A stretch of 64,000 bases of DNA from Gautieria morchelliformis (Eukaryota > Basidiomycota > Agaricomycetes > Gomphales > Gomphaceae), in assembly GCA_015179125.1 (NCBI GenBank), contig WHVA01000520.1, positions 1 through 64,000 on the forward strand. The letters run 5' to 3'. Numbering within the stretch: the stretch's first letter is position 1; every line of letters begins with the position of its first letter. This document shows, piece by piece, positions 1-12,833 of the stretch. Both the position numbers and the translations under genes were made by a program. The notes under the pieces are model-generated. The model did no database searches and had not been told where the DNA came from. It saw only the letters and a list, made by a program, of their open reading frames with translations.

Positions 1-1
1 G

Positions 2-3000
2 GGTGCCGGGGTTGAAGTGTATAACGGGGCAAGCGGGGGTCCCATCGTCACCACCGTCGAGATAATGGACACGAAAGAGAAGTCCAAGCTCAAGGCCGAT
101 GACAAAGACCGGGAAAAGTGGTGGAGTATTGGGCGGGGGCGGAAGGAGGCGAGTGTGGGCGCAGGACGGGTTATGCTTCGCAAGAAAGGTAGGTTGTGCT
201 GTTTTGCTGTATTTGGCAGTCTCTACTGTCGTGCGCGCGCATATACCTACTTCCTCCTTCTGTTTATAAGCCCTCTCCCTCTCCTCCCGTCTTTCTGCCT
301 CTTGTCCTCTCCCCCCTCCGCTCCCTCCGCTACCCCCTTCTCGCACACGCTAACCTCCTCTCTTACAGTGCCCTCCGTAAGCGCTGTGCCTACGCGCACC
401 ACGCCCGCTGAAACACACGTGCACTCATACTTGCCATATGGGTCGCAACAGACACACCAGGGCACGTATCCAGCCCCTGGCCAGCGACCAAGGGGGCGTA
501 GTCTTGATTCGGGGACTGTCCTCGCGTCGTCCTCTGCGGCGGGACATCTCCCTCCGCCGTTGACAGGCCCAGCGGTGCAACGACAAGCATTAGGGCTGGG
601 AGCTGCACCAGCCTCGGGGTCGACCCCGCCCTTGTCCGTCTCAGTCTCCGGCGACCTCTCAGATTGTTTCTCGGCGAACCCGCGCACCCAGTCGCACTAC
701 GCACCGCCGAGTCCACATCTCGGTCCTGTGCCGCTCTTGGGCGCTCCGAGGTATGCGCAACCGCAGACGCATGCTCAGGCTCAGGCTCAGACGCAGCACC
801 GGGCTCTCCCTACCCGCTTCCAACTCACCCTCCCCCGCCCCCGCTCCGGCTCAACACCCGGCCTTCTGCACCCGGACTCTGCATCCATTGGCAGGTCACA
901 TTTCAACACCGCCGTCACCTCTCCCTCCGGATCGCACTTCACCACCTCTGGGTCCGCGTCTGCGTCGCACTCCGCACGGTCGTTCACACTCAGCGGCCTG
1001 CGCCCTTCATATATACAGCCCATGCCCACCCCCCATGATGCGTCTACGTCCGCCTCCCAGTCCGCCCGCTCATTCACACTCACAGGTCTCCGGCCCGCCT
1101 ATATCCAGCCCGTGAAGGCTGCGTCCGCTTCGCAGACGAACCTTTTGGGTGGGGACAGCAAGGACTCGCTCGCACAGCGCGCACTGAGGAGTGTAAAGAG
1201 TATTGCGCGTCTGGGGTGGGGTGGGAAGAGTGCGGGGCCTGCTGCGGCTGGTGGCACATCCAGTGCCACCGCCGGCCCAGCCGCGGGAGCAGAACTAGAC
1301 AATGCGACAGCAGTTGCACCTGGACCCTTGACGAACGGCACAGTTGCCGGGCCTGACAAAGCCAAGAGAAAAGACAAGGACAAACGCGGCAAGAGCAGCA
1401 GCAGCAGCTGGGAGGTGGGCGCGTTGAGCACGAGCTGCACGTCGACGTTCAACTTAGCCGGCGCTCTCAACCCCAGCGGCACCACCGGAGGTACGTTCGG
1501 GCACGCGCAGGGCGGCGTCGGGAGCGGGGAGGATACAGCGAAGTCTGGGTATGTGGTCACGGCTGAGGGCGGGATGGGTGGTGCCTTGGGCATCGGACAG
1601 GGGCTCCCATCGCAGCTGCAGCTACCTGGCCGACACCCCATCCAACTGCCCCAAGGCGAATCCCATCCGCAACCGTACCCGCACGGCTACCGCGCACCCC
1701 AGGACCGCCGCGACTCCTCAGGCACGCTGCTCAGCGTCACGAGCGTAGCCACCGGGAGAAGCTATCGTTCCTCCTCCGGCACCTCTACGTCCACGTCCAC
1801 GTCTACCTCGACGGGGAGCTCAGGTGTGGGTGCGGGGCAGGTACCCGGGTCTGGGCTGCCAACTGTGTCGAGTGAGGGGAGACTGTCATGCGACGACCGT
1901 CTCTCCGCCGACGGGCGCCGAGTGTCCACTTCATCCGACGTGCTCTCTTCGAGGCCCGGGAGCTCGTATACTGCGAGTGGGGAGGACACGGGGGGATGGG
2001 TTGAGGGTGTTAATTCTGAGGCGGGTGTGGACGGGGACGGGAGCAAAGGCGGGGACGGCGCGAGCCCGGTCAAAGACGTGAGAAAGAGTAAAATGAGCGT
2101 CCGGTGGGGCGGTGTCATCATCGGCGGAGGGGTCACGCTTGGGCGGACGGGCTCTAAGGGTAAGGGGAGGGAGCGGGACGAGCAACAGGGCGTCGAGCAG
2201 GCCGAGCGGGCCGCGAAGAAGGAGCGGAAGGCGGCGAAGGAGGCAGCGCGGCGGGAGCGGGAGCGGGATAAGGAGAACGAGAAGCGGGAGCGCAGGGAGC
2301 GCAAGGAGAAGGACAAGAAGGACAAGGAGGAGCGCAAGGAGAATGACAAGAAGGATAAGAAGGACAAAGAGGAGCGCCGCACCTCGGGGACATCGGGGGT
2401 GGAGCGCTCGATGCGTGGTGTGGAGGGGCGGCGGCGGACGCCGGTGACGAGTGTGTTCCCGGGGTTGACTGTGTTTGGGAGGGGTGGGGCGTCTGGAACT
2501 GTGTCAACATCTGCAGCTCCAGCAGCGGCACAAGCATCATCATCGGGTACCACCAATGCTTTCGCGCAGGCACACGCCCACGACACGCGGACTCCCGCTC
2601 CCGACGTCGAATACACACTAGAGGCACACGGCGCCGATGTCCTCGAGCCTGCCCACGAGGAGCTTTACGACGAGTCCCACGATGACGACGAGGATTTCGA
2701 CATGGACATGGACGAAGAAGCCTGTGTTCGCATCGCCGTGCATGCGTCTGTCCCTGCTGGAGGTAGCATTCAGCCGTTTTATGTTCGGGGTCGGGAGGCG
2801 CGTGGTGCTGGGCAGGAGCCGGGGCAAGCTGAGGAGCAGAACGCGCATCGACGCGCGTCAGAGCTTGCTGAGGTGCATAATGAGGCCCAGGGCGCCACGC
2901 TCCGCGAGTCCCTGCCACCTGCACGGCCGCGGCCGCGTGCTGCGAGACCTATGAGCGAGCAGCTCCTTGGTACCCATCGCTCGCGGCCCGTGGGCATCGT

Positions 3001-6000
3001 GGGGAGTGTGGGGCTCGAAGCGAATGATGGGGAGAATGCAGAAGGTGAGTCGATCGTTGCGCGTTGTAGTTTTGGTGCTGACTCTGCATATCGGCTGCGC
3101 CGCTTCCCCAGCACTCGCGTCCATCCTGCACGCTGTCGAGGCCGCCAACTCGGACCTCGCGACGCTCATCAACAGGCTCGACCTCGAGGCGACGCCCGAC
3201 TCGAAGGTGAGCCGCCCGAGCCGGCCCCCGTCGTACGCCATTATGGACGCGACGACGTCGACGCGCGCCACGGTCGACTCTAGGTGGGACGAGAGTCCGT
3301 TGAAGGCGCGCGCGCAGGCACGCACAAGTGTGACGTCGCTGCGGCCGTATTCGTACCTGCGGAAGGACGCGGGGGGTACGCCTGCCCGCCGGGGCGGGGC
3401 GGGGGGCGGGGGGAGCATTGTTGTGGGGCGGGCGGGCGTGCCGCCTGTGCCGCCGCTGTTGGGGCGGCCGATCGTCCCGTGGGCAAAGCTCGCTGTAAAG
3501 TCGCAGCAGCCGCAGCCGCAGGGCGTGGAGTCGTCGGCGGACGAGGAGCGGCCTGCGAAGTATATGAGTCAGGTCACTAGTGCCAATGCCAACGCCGACG
3601 CGAAGGCTGCGCCTGCAGTCGCCGCCCCCGCCGCTGCTACCGCCAAATCCCACGTCAACCCCGCCCCCGCCGCTGTCAATGCCACTGCCTACCCCGACAC
3701 AGCAGCCGCCACCGTCAAGGCCCCCCGCATACGCAGCTCGTCCTCTTCCCTCCACGCGCGCGCTGCGCCCTTCATGCGCACGCCCTCCGTGGGGTCCACA
3801 TTCGGCTCGTCCACGGTCGGCGCCGGACCTGCGACCGCAACCGCTGCCCGCTCTTCCTCCCACACCTCCGGCGCGCCCTCCGCCCACGCACACGGCACGG
3901 TGCGCCCTGTGCGGCAGTACACCCTCCCGTCGGTCCGCCCGGGGTCGTCGAGTCCGCGGTCCGTTATGAGTGCTGTGAGCGATACGCCAACGAGGAAGCC
4001 AGCCCCGCAGCGCGCAGGCGGGCATGCGCGGCAGGGGAGCTCACTGGTGCCGTTTGTGAAGCGCGCGGTCATGGATATCGAGGCGCGAGTGGAGCAGGAG
4101 CAGGCGCGGGAGCGAACGAAGGTGTCGAGGAGACGGGGTGGCGGGAGTGCGGGCTCGGGGAGTGGAAGTGGGAGCGGCAGCTGCAGCGGGAGTGGGGGCG
4201 AGGCGGCGGCGGCTGCTGCACCGCGCGAGCTGGACGCGGAGGCGCGTCGTGCGCTCGGGTTCAAGGGCACGATGGGCGTCGCGGATGAGGACATGGCGCC
4301 GACCGCGTCGGAGGACGAGGACTCGGATATCCCAGACGAGCTGCAGGTGATCCTGTCGCACTCGGACGACACGCGCACGTCGCGGATCGGCGACTTCCCG
4401 ACGGACGTCGGTGCGGAGGATACGCTGTCATTCGTTCCACCCCCACCGCATCCGGCGGTTAATGAGCTCAGTACTGCACATGAGAGCATAAACGTTGGGG
4501 CGCAGAGGTTGCCACCGTCCCCCGGCCTCCCGCCTTCCGCCCCACTCCCGACGCCGTCATCCACGCCGAGCGTGATCTATTCGCCGACCATGGAGCCGTC
4601 GCCGCTTGCACCTACTTTCCTTCCTTTCCTGCAGCCCTCGCCCTCGCCCTTCTCGTCACCAGCTGTAGTTGCTTGTGCGGAGACGAACCCCGTGCCCACC
4701 CCTGCTACGCTTCATCCTCCTGTCCAGCCCCACACGCTCACCGTCCGTCCCGTGTCCGAAGATGGCTCCAATGAAGCTGACGTCGACGAGCCGAACCGCG
4801 CGTTCTCTGGTGCGGGGGGCGGCTCCGGCTCCGGTTCCGAGGATGACACGAAGGGGAGCTTCGACTTCACGGGCGAGCTGCACAGGCTGAACGCGTCCGG
4901 CGCGGCTCACCGCGAGAGCTTTGTGGCGCAGCTGGAGGACGCGTTCAAGACGCCGTCGAGGATGGGTGCAGAGGCGCTTGGGTTTGATTTGAACCGGTTC
5001 TTGGGTGTGGGGGCGGGCGGGGGCGGTTTGTCTGGGGAGGATGCCGGACGTGAGCGGGGAGAGGCTGATCTGTCCAGGATGGTGGAGTCGCTGAACGAGT
5101 CGCTGAATCTCCTCAGGCCAGCGACCTCCTTCACGTCGAAGCCTTCGTACGGCCGGCTCGATACTGCGTTCAAGTTTGGTGGGAAACTGCGGCCGCACTC
5201 GGACGATGACGATAAGGTAGTTTGGTAGTGTGTATACTTTTTATTGCCATCGCTGACTGTGCTGCTAGTTGGACAACACCGTGGCAAGGGAGCTGCCTGG
5301 TGTAGCGGCGCTGAGCACCGAGCCGTCGCCTGCGTCACAGTATGCGCCATCCACGTTCCCTCTCAGACGTCCCCGCGCATCCTCCACGTCCATGATCGAG
5401 GAAGACAGCTCCGTCCTGCGGTCTATCTACGCCCAGGCCATGGGCGCGGCGCCCCTACGCGCACAGCCCTCCCTCGCCCTCGAGTCCGACACCAGCTCCA
5501 AGCGCCGCGCGCGCGAGTCGCACATCCCCACACACGCGCGCGCGTCCTCGGACACGAGCTTCTCGGGCATGTCGTCCTTTGGGGACGTGCGCACCAAATT
5601 CGAGTTCGCACAGCGCCCCGCGCATCTCGAGCCCGCGTTCCAGCTGTCGATGACCTATGCGCGGCGAGAGTCGCTGTTCAGCATCGCCTCGATGTCGTCG
5701 TACGGGCAGGTGATAAATAGCGGACTGAAGGATCCCTTCCTGTATGGGCAGGACGTGGTGGAGGGGGACGGCTTGCGGTCGATCGACGAGGCCATGTCGT
5801 CGTTTGAGGAGAACCGTCGTCGCAATCGGTTCTCTACGGACAGCGACGCGTCAAGCTTCTACTTCCGTGCGCCGGCGCCCGCGCCCCGCCGCAAGCCCGA
5901 GCACGGCCCGAAGCAGTTTGTGGTGTCCCCGACTTCAGCGAATGCCCCACCCGTCAGCTTGTACAACCGCAGCTTCGTGCACAAGCGCAGCGACTCTGCG

Positions 6001-8119
6001 GGGAGCGCAAACTCGAACCCGAACGCGTACGGACTGCACGGCACCAGTGGCGGACGCGCCGCGTGGGTCAGGCACAGGCAGGACCCGTCTATCGATAGCG
6101 TGCTGAGCGACTTTTCTGCGACGAGGCTCGGCCGCCCAGGGATCGGCGACAAGATGTTCGAGTCGGCTCCAGACCACGGCCCGTTGACGTCCATCTCCGC
6201 ATCTCCCCCCGAAAGCGTGGTGGGTGACCTGGTGCAGAGGTCTTCATACGACTCGATTCTGGACGAGGACCGGCGGTCTACCGTCGACTCGATATTTGAC
6301 AATACGGACCAGGGGTCGTCGATGAGTTCGGACTCGGTGTTTGGTTACGACACGAATGAAGCGGTTCGTGGCAATCTGTTCCCGCCAACACGTTTCCGCC
6401 CTTTGTCGGTTATGAGTGTTGGTCACCGGGGAACACCGCGCGAAGACGATACAATGATCTCCATGCTTGGCGGAGGCCACGTCCGCCGGCAATCCATTGG
6501 CTCGTCTTTTGAAGCGTCACCCTGCGTCCGCGTTGAGAAGCGCAAACACTCCGACTTTGCGCATCATGTCGATCCCTATGGGTACGGCGACTCTCCCAAG
6601 AAAGCACGCCTTGTTCGCCGCGAATCCGTCGCATCCACGACGTCGTCCAAGTCCAAATTTGGGGAGAACAGGATGACTTTAGCACAGCAGGGGTTGCTGC
6701 ACAGGACCAGTCTCGAGGACAGTTGTCTGAGTGCGGCGGGTGAAGAGGACTGTACGATGCAGTCCAGTAGGTCACCCTGTCCAAGTTTCTCTCGCACATT
6801 ACTGATTTACTTGACAGTCCGTTCACCAGTATTTACCCGTCCAATGCCTTCTGCACGCTCTCGCGCTCGTCCGCTAGTCACGATATCCCAGCCGCCGGAT
6901 ACCACACCGCCCCTGTCGTCCTCAGAAGGCTCCCAGTCGGGAGGGTCGCAATCGAGCATTGACATTGCGCGTCTCAAGGCCCTGTTGCAGACAGCGTCGG
7001 CCGGCGTCAACTCTGCCAGCTCTCGCACCCGCGCGCGTGGCCATGGGCATCGCCGCCGCACGTCTCAGATGTCGCGGTTGTCGACGATTGGGACCATTCA
7101 GGAGGAGAACCCCGGCCTCTCGAATTCACCGTCGCCGGGTCGCCGCTCCACCAGGAACAGTTTCCAAAGCGTATCGAGCTACCCCCCGTCCCCCCGTGAG
7201 CCAGACTCGGGCGCGGAGCCGATGGTGGACGTTGTGGAGTGGGATGACGAGCAGATGGTGTCGGGTTTGCGAAGATACTATGCGCTGAGAAGCGAAGCCG
7301 ACGACACGATCTCGCACAGTCGACTGGTCTGGCCGGACACACCGTTCTCCCTCCATGCATTGCAGAGTGAGCATTCATATACTTGTTTTGGATCATGCTC
7401 ATCCTGTTCAATGTTGCTGCTGCAGCGTTCACCCCACCTGATCACCCCGCAGGGATGCAGGCCCTTCTCGAGCACTCACAGAAGAACTACATCCCCCTCC
7501 CATCCGACCTTCGTCCCCGCCGTGTCCGATCGCGCACGTCTTCCCTGAACCGCACATCTCCGTACCCACGAAGTGCTTTCTCGTCCAGTCACAGCAGCAT
7601 AAAATCCCGCCATTCAAGCGATGACATGTCCGCGTCAAGGTCGATGTCTTCTTCCGTTGACAAGAACCGTGCTCTTCAAGCAATCCCCGATCCGGGCAAC
7701 ATGTCCTCGCCTGCCCCTGCACTCGCCACTCTCGCCCCTTTCTCCCCTCTCGCGCTTGACATCAGCCAGTCTGACGAATGCATCAACATGTCTACCCAGG
7801 CACCAGTGTCAGCCATAAAGCCCGCCGTTCGCCCCCGAGTGCCGTCTACCGCGCGAAGGAACGCTCTTGGATGGACCAAGAAGAAAACACCCAAGACAAA
7901 AGCCGCTGAAGGGAAGTCTCTTAACCACAATAAGGAAAATGAAGCGCATGGTTTGCTGACTAGGTTCGTAATGTATCTATCTGGTCCCCGTGCTCGTCGA
8001 TGCTGACCCTGTGGTCCGCTAGTCCTACCGAATCCCTCAGAATTGTACGGCCCCGTCCTCGCAGCCGTATGGTGCCAGCGTCAGCGCCAAAGCCTAGATC
8101 GACGTCACTATTGATCTAA
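2..8119 (+). CDS. Very long Ser/Pro-rich hypothetical protein (5' end outside window)
   Basis: Seven exons fit in frame: 2-188, 369-3044, 3112-5216, 5269-6766, 6818-7366, 7426-7963 and 8023-8119 (TAA). All introns are GT-AG and 51-180 bp long. The frame is open from the window edge; the first ATG is at 65, so the start may lie upstream. From there the protein is about 2,500 residues. It is mostly disordered: Ser/Pro/Ala/Gly runs, a Lys/Glu/Arg-rich coiled-coil-like block encoded near 2160-2390, an acidic Asp/Glu patch near 2640-2730, and a repeated SFTLSGLRP-type motif near 980-1110. Long complementary-strand frames here are by-products of high GC. The C-terminal third (from about 5269) looks better conserved, with a tryptophan/acidic stretch DVVEWDDEQMVSGLRRYY near 7230-7280. 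No catalytic domain was recognised. It may be a scaffold or regulator, but that is only a guess. Confidence 0.75.
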
Positions 8120-8974
8120 AATGCGCCTGCACTCGACGTTTCGCCACCCCCTGTGTAATTGTTTTGAACCCGATCACAAGCTATGCCAGTAAAACTATGT
8201 ATGCATCCTCATCACGATCCCATCCTGACGAAAAAACTCTATGCCCCAACCTCACGTTGTCCTAACACCTTGTTACGTTGTTCGATGCCCCCCCATTACG
8301 TTCTGCGATGCCATTCACGATTTCTCGTTCGCGGTATCATCTTTCCAATGTCGACAATACTTCTTGACCGTTTTGACTTCATATTAAACCATTCTTTACC
8401 CCTGCTACTTACGACCAGCACGGCTTTGTTGATCAAGCCCATGATAGATAGTTGATGTTTAACGTTTATCTTTCTCGAATGTACATATCCAGCTTAAAGT
8501 CAAAAAAATGATATACACTGACCGGCCTACGATGTGTACATGTCATCACGGTATTCTATGAGGTCTATAAAGTACATTGAAAGTAACGTACTCCCGACTC
8601 GGGGGATAACCACTCGATCCCTTGCACTCACAGGATTCGGATAGGGGAATGTTCCGACGCATGCATATATGCGACTTGACTCGTGATGCATACGCGGCTA
8701 TAGTGTCTTATATATAGGTGTGAGTGCATTGTGCGGACAGAGGGGATAAGGGTGTACGTCATTAATGCAAGCGCAAGGAATAGTCGATGAGCACCGTAAG
8801 CAAGAACACGCAGCTAGTGCAGTGATGGCTGTTTGATACAATGGGCGTCTGCAGCTGCCGCCGGCGTCTGACGGCGACAGATTCCCAGCCATACGGTTCG
8901 CACGAACATCAACTTGAACACAACGCAGACACGGCACTCCACTCCTGGTCGCGAGGTCCAGTGGCGACACGGAA
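8120..8974. other. Intergenic stretch; degenerate ankyrin coding near its right end
   Basis: No gene was recognised from 8120 to about 8840. From about 8841 to 8974 the sequence resembles an ankyrin repeat unit (LQAA-like and SGDTEMVRLLLEQ-like codons). It is out of frame with the array that follows, and an in-frame TGA lies near 8915. This looks like the eroded 5' part of the ankyrin gene at 8975. Confidence 0.5.
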
Positions 8975-10459
8975 ATGGTTCGCCTACTGCTTGAGCAGGA
9001 AGCGGACATCGACGCAGTGGAAGGGGACCACGGCACTCCACTCCAGGCGGCGGCGTGGCGTGGCGACACGGATATCGTTCGGCTGCTGCTCGAGCAGGGC
9101 GCGGACATCGACGCTGTGGGAGGCAGACACGGCAGTGCGCTCCAGGCGGCGTCGTCGCGAGGTCACACGGAGACCGTTAGGCTGCTGCTCGAGCACGGAG
9201 CTGAGATCAACGCAGCGGGATGGAAATACGACACTGCACTCCAGGCGGCGGCGTCGAGTGGCAACAAGGAGCTCGTCCGGCTGTTGCTTGACCAGGGAGC
9301 CGACGTCAACGCAGAAGGAGGGGCACACGGCACTGCGCTCCAGGCAGCGGCGTGGCGTGGCGACACCGACATCGTTCGGCTGCTGCTGGAGCAAGAGGCG
9401 GACGTCAACGCAGTGGAAGGGAGACACGGCACTGCTCTCCGCACAGCGGCGTCGGGTGGCAACACGGAGATGGTGCTGCTGCTGCTTGAGCAGGGAGCTG
9501 ATATCAACGTAGCGGGAAGGAGATACGGCACTGCTCTCCAGGCAGCGGCGTCGGGTGGCCGCACGGAGATCCTTTGGCTGCTGATAGAGCATAAAGCAGA
9601 CGTCAACGTAGTAGGAGGAGAGTATGGCACGGTACTTCAGGCGGCGGCGTGGGGTGGTGACGCGGAGATGGTTCGGCTGCTGATAGAACATGGTGCAGAT
9701 GTGGATGCAGTTGGAGGAGCATATGGCACTGCACTCCAGGCAGCGGCATCGAGAGGCGACACGGCGATAGTTCGGCTGCTGATAGAGCATGGAGCAGACG
9801 CAAATGCAGTGGGAGGAGCATATGGCACTGCACTCCCGGCGGCGGCATCCAGAGGACACACTGAGATAATTCGGCTGCTGATAGAGCATGGATCCGATGT
9901 GAATGCAGTAGGAGGAGAATATGACACTGCACTCCAGGTGGCAGCATGGTGTGGGGACATGGAAATCGTTTGGCTGCTCCTTGAGCAGAAGGCAGACATC
10001 AACGCAGTGGGGGGGAGATATGGTACTGTGCTCCAGGCGGCGGCATCGAGTGGCAACATGGAGATGGTTCAGCTGCTGCTTGAGCAGGGAGCTGACATCA
10101 ATGCAGTGGGAGGGGAACATGGCACTGCACTCCAGGCAGCTGGGTCTAGTGGCGCCACAGAAATGGTTCGGCTGCTGCTTGAGCATGGAGCAGACACCAA
10201 TGCAGTGGGAGGAATATATGGCACTGCACTCCAGGTGGTGGCATCAAGTGGCCACATGGACATTGTTCAGCTGCTGCTTAAGCATGGAGCTGATATCAAT
10301 GCAGTAGGAGGGGAATTTGGCACTGCTCTCCAGGCGGCGGCTTCGAGTGGCCACATGGATATCGTTCAGCTCCTGCAGGAGATGGGGTCCACTGCAGACT
10401 TGCACGATGAAGGCTTTGTGGAATGCATTACAGGCAACCAGGAGGCCTCACAAAGATGA
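8975..10459 (+). CDS. Ankyrin-repeat protein (ankyrin array only)
   Basis: A single open frame of 494 residues is made almost wholly of about 14 ankyrin repeats of 33 residues, each with the fungal pattern GADVNAVGG-x-YGTALQAAAS-GHTEIVRLLLE. Ankyrin arrays bind other proteins; in fungal NLRs they are the presumed sensing end. The ATG used lies inside a repeat (MVRLLLEQ), so the true start may be upstream or lost. The preceding 130 bp still looks like ankyrin coding but is broken by a stop. Unlike its relatives at 20698 and 29080, this copy shows no N-terminal helical domain and no NACHT domain. The last repeat is followed by a short non-repeat tail ending in QEASQR. It may be a truncated NLR remnant or a free-standing ankyrin protein. 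Confidence 0.7.
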   Translation: MVRLLLEQEADIDAVEGDHGTPLQAAAWRGDTDIVRLLLEQGADIDAVGGRHGSALQAASSRGHTETVRLLLEHGAEINAAGWKYDTALQAAASSGNKELVRLLLDQGADVNAEGGAHGTALQAAAWRGDTDIVRLLLEQEADVNAVEGRHGTALRTAASGGNTEMVLLLLEQGADINVAGRRYGTALQAAASGGRTEILWLLIEHKADVNVVGGEYGTVLQAAAWGGDAEMVRLLIEHGADVDAVGGAYGTALQAAASRGDTAIVRLLIEHGADANAVGGAYGTALPAAASRGHTEIIRLLIEHGSDVNAVGGEYDTALQVAAWCGDMEIVWLLLEQKADINAVGGRYGTVLQAAASSGNMEMVQLLLEQGADINAVGGEHGTALQAAGSSGATEMVRLLLEHGADTNAVGGIYGTALQVVASSGHMDIVQLLLKHGADINAVGGEFGTALQAAASSGHMDIVQLLQEMGSTADLHDEGFVECITGNQEASQR

Positions 10460-12833
10460 TGTGCCTGCTGCTGAAGAAGGGAGCAGGAATAAACACGTGA
10501 AGCATTCATAACTGCTTGCTTCCACCCACTCTGTCCGAGCCAGGTGTCTTGTCACAGAATATCATGTTTTTCAAGTCCTGCCTTGACCTCACCCTATAGA
10601 CCACGCCCCCACCAATGTATTTCCAAACCTCACAATTCCAGAAACTCAAACAGTTTTTTATTTTATTTTTTTTTGATTTTGGTAAGCGGTGTCTGGCCTG
10701 CCTCCATATTGAAACTTATCGTATTTTAACTCCATTCTCAGCAAGAGCCAGTCACAGCATCTTGCCTTCTCTAAGCCTTTATTACCTGACCCATGTCCAT
10801 TCCCCACCCACTCCCATTTCAACGTCTACACCCCCAACAAACTAAATCTGCTTGATAGGGTCATTTGCGTGACATGTATGCCGTTGTCTCACTCATTCCC
10901 ATTCATGGGCTGAGTTTGCAGTTTTCTATCATTTTAATTTCACTCAAGAACCTTGGTTTCTGTATTTTATCTGCTTTTGGTATTTGTTTTATTTTATTTC
11001 TATTCTGCTTAGAAGCTCTGGTGTCTGTGGTTCGCTTATTTTCATTTCACTCATGGGCTGTATTTTCTCCTTGATCCAACTCAAGGACAGTGCACAGTAA
11101 CTATATTCACCAGCTATAATCCCTGCATTCTTGTCTTCATCACCATGTCCATCTAAGTCCTGCCCTGCACTGGCTTACTTGATGGATGCATGAGAAGGGT
11201 GGAGGGAGGGCCTATGTAACAGTGCAGCAACAATACCAGGTACTCGTGTCAAATAGTAAGTCGCACTATGCCAGGTGTCTGGTGACGTTGGTCCTGCATA
11301 AGAGCAGACTGAAAAATGTGGTCCAGAACTGAGGCTGGCATGGTGAGATGCTGAGTACATGGACCAGAACTTTCTGTTTCTCCACCTAAGTGATCAGATG
11401 TCTCATCTGGAGAGAACTCAGATACATATTCCGAGTCATACACAAGAATGCACAAAGTGATTTGGCATCCTTGTACAAGAGGCTTGAGGGATGGATAAGC
11501 TCAAGAAATGAGATATACTGGAGATGGGGATGGAGTTGGTTTAGTGCTATATGATGAATTGGGTTTGGGTTTATTCCTCAAATGTCTTGGCTGCCCCTTG
11601 ACCTAGCATGAACCTCCACTAAGCTATAAGTTATTGCAATGCAGCAGTTACAAATGTATCCTCACAAGCCTAAGGTTTAGAACACCGTCCCACACATCAA
11701 GTGTATACCATAGACTTACCAACAGCATGGAGGTCAGGTCATTGAAACTTCCTTTTTTTTGTTCTGCAGTGAATATTTTGGTTAGCCAGTAGACAGATGC
11801 TTTGGCTAGGAAGGGATGAGATGGGGTATACTCAAGGCATAACAAGTCATCTATTCCAGAGGGTGAGTGAGTGCTGCTGTTCAAGTTGATGCATGCTGGG
11901 GGCATAGGAAAGTTTTCCCACAGGAAAAACACTGAGTAAAACTGGAAAAAGTGGTTGAATTATATTATAATATTTTGGGCGTGGAAAACCATAACAAACC
12001 TATGAATTCTCCCATGATTTGGCTTGCCATGAAAATCCAAGCAAAACCATAGGATTTTAGCAGGTAAAAATCTAAATAAATCTTTGAGAAGACATAGCAT
12101 TACAACACAAGGGAAGGTGACATGGGATGCAAACCAAGGAGATGTATGAACTCTGAGAAATATGTCAGAACTGTCCACACAGGGCATAAGATCCCAATGT
12201 TGAAGACCCTGCACTAAGAAGGGGTGCCTGTTCTGGTTGGTCAAAAGAGATAAGAAGAAGGACAAGTCTGAAGTAGACAAGCCTCGAAGTAAGAGCTTGA
12301 GAGAAGAGATGATAGAGTGAGCAAGGTATCCTCAAGTGCTTAAGGGCACAGGAGATGGTGTAACATATATAATAACCAAACTAGCGAAATACATGGAGCA
12401 AGCTCTGGTATTTATCTACTTTGGAAAAGGGGGATGAGTCAGAAGACAATAGGATGCACCATGGGAGGGACCATAAACCAAAGGGGCTGACATGAGCTCA
12501 CTTGGGGACATCACATGGGACAAGTGGCATAGATGCTCAGTGGATGAACATGTCACCACCTCTGGGTCACCCATCATGCCTCTGCCTGCCAACGACCCTG
12601 CACTCTATGGGCACATGCCTAGCCAAGCAGTGGCATCACTGCACCTCTCCATGTCCACCCAAGCAAGCACTCAATGGCAACAAGGCCTGTGCCACTACCA
12701 CTCCTGAGGCCTGAACAGCACCCCCCTCCATCTTCATTAGTCTGTAGCAACTTGGTTTGGACACAGTGGAATATATAGACCAGTTATTTGAGCGATGGAA
12801 CCTTCAGGAGGCTAATGAACTATTTAGTTTTCT
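10460..12833. other. Gene-free AT-richer stretch
   Basis: No recognisable gene. Two minus-strand frames of about 95-105 codons (11648-11932 and 11960-12280) look like chance frames: Leu/Phe/Ser-rich, with no family resemblance and no convincing splice context. T-rich runs occur near 10655-10680. Confidence 0.4.

Noticed and set aside
247-3418. Long open frames on the complementary strand of the first gene
   Set aside because: They mirror the GC-rich low-complexity coding strand, lack splice logic and change frame at the plus-strand introns.
8984-10186. 400-codon minus-strand frame across the ankyrin array
   Set aside because: A by-product of the 99-bp coding periodicity of the plus-strand ankyrin gene.
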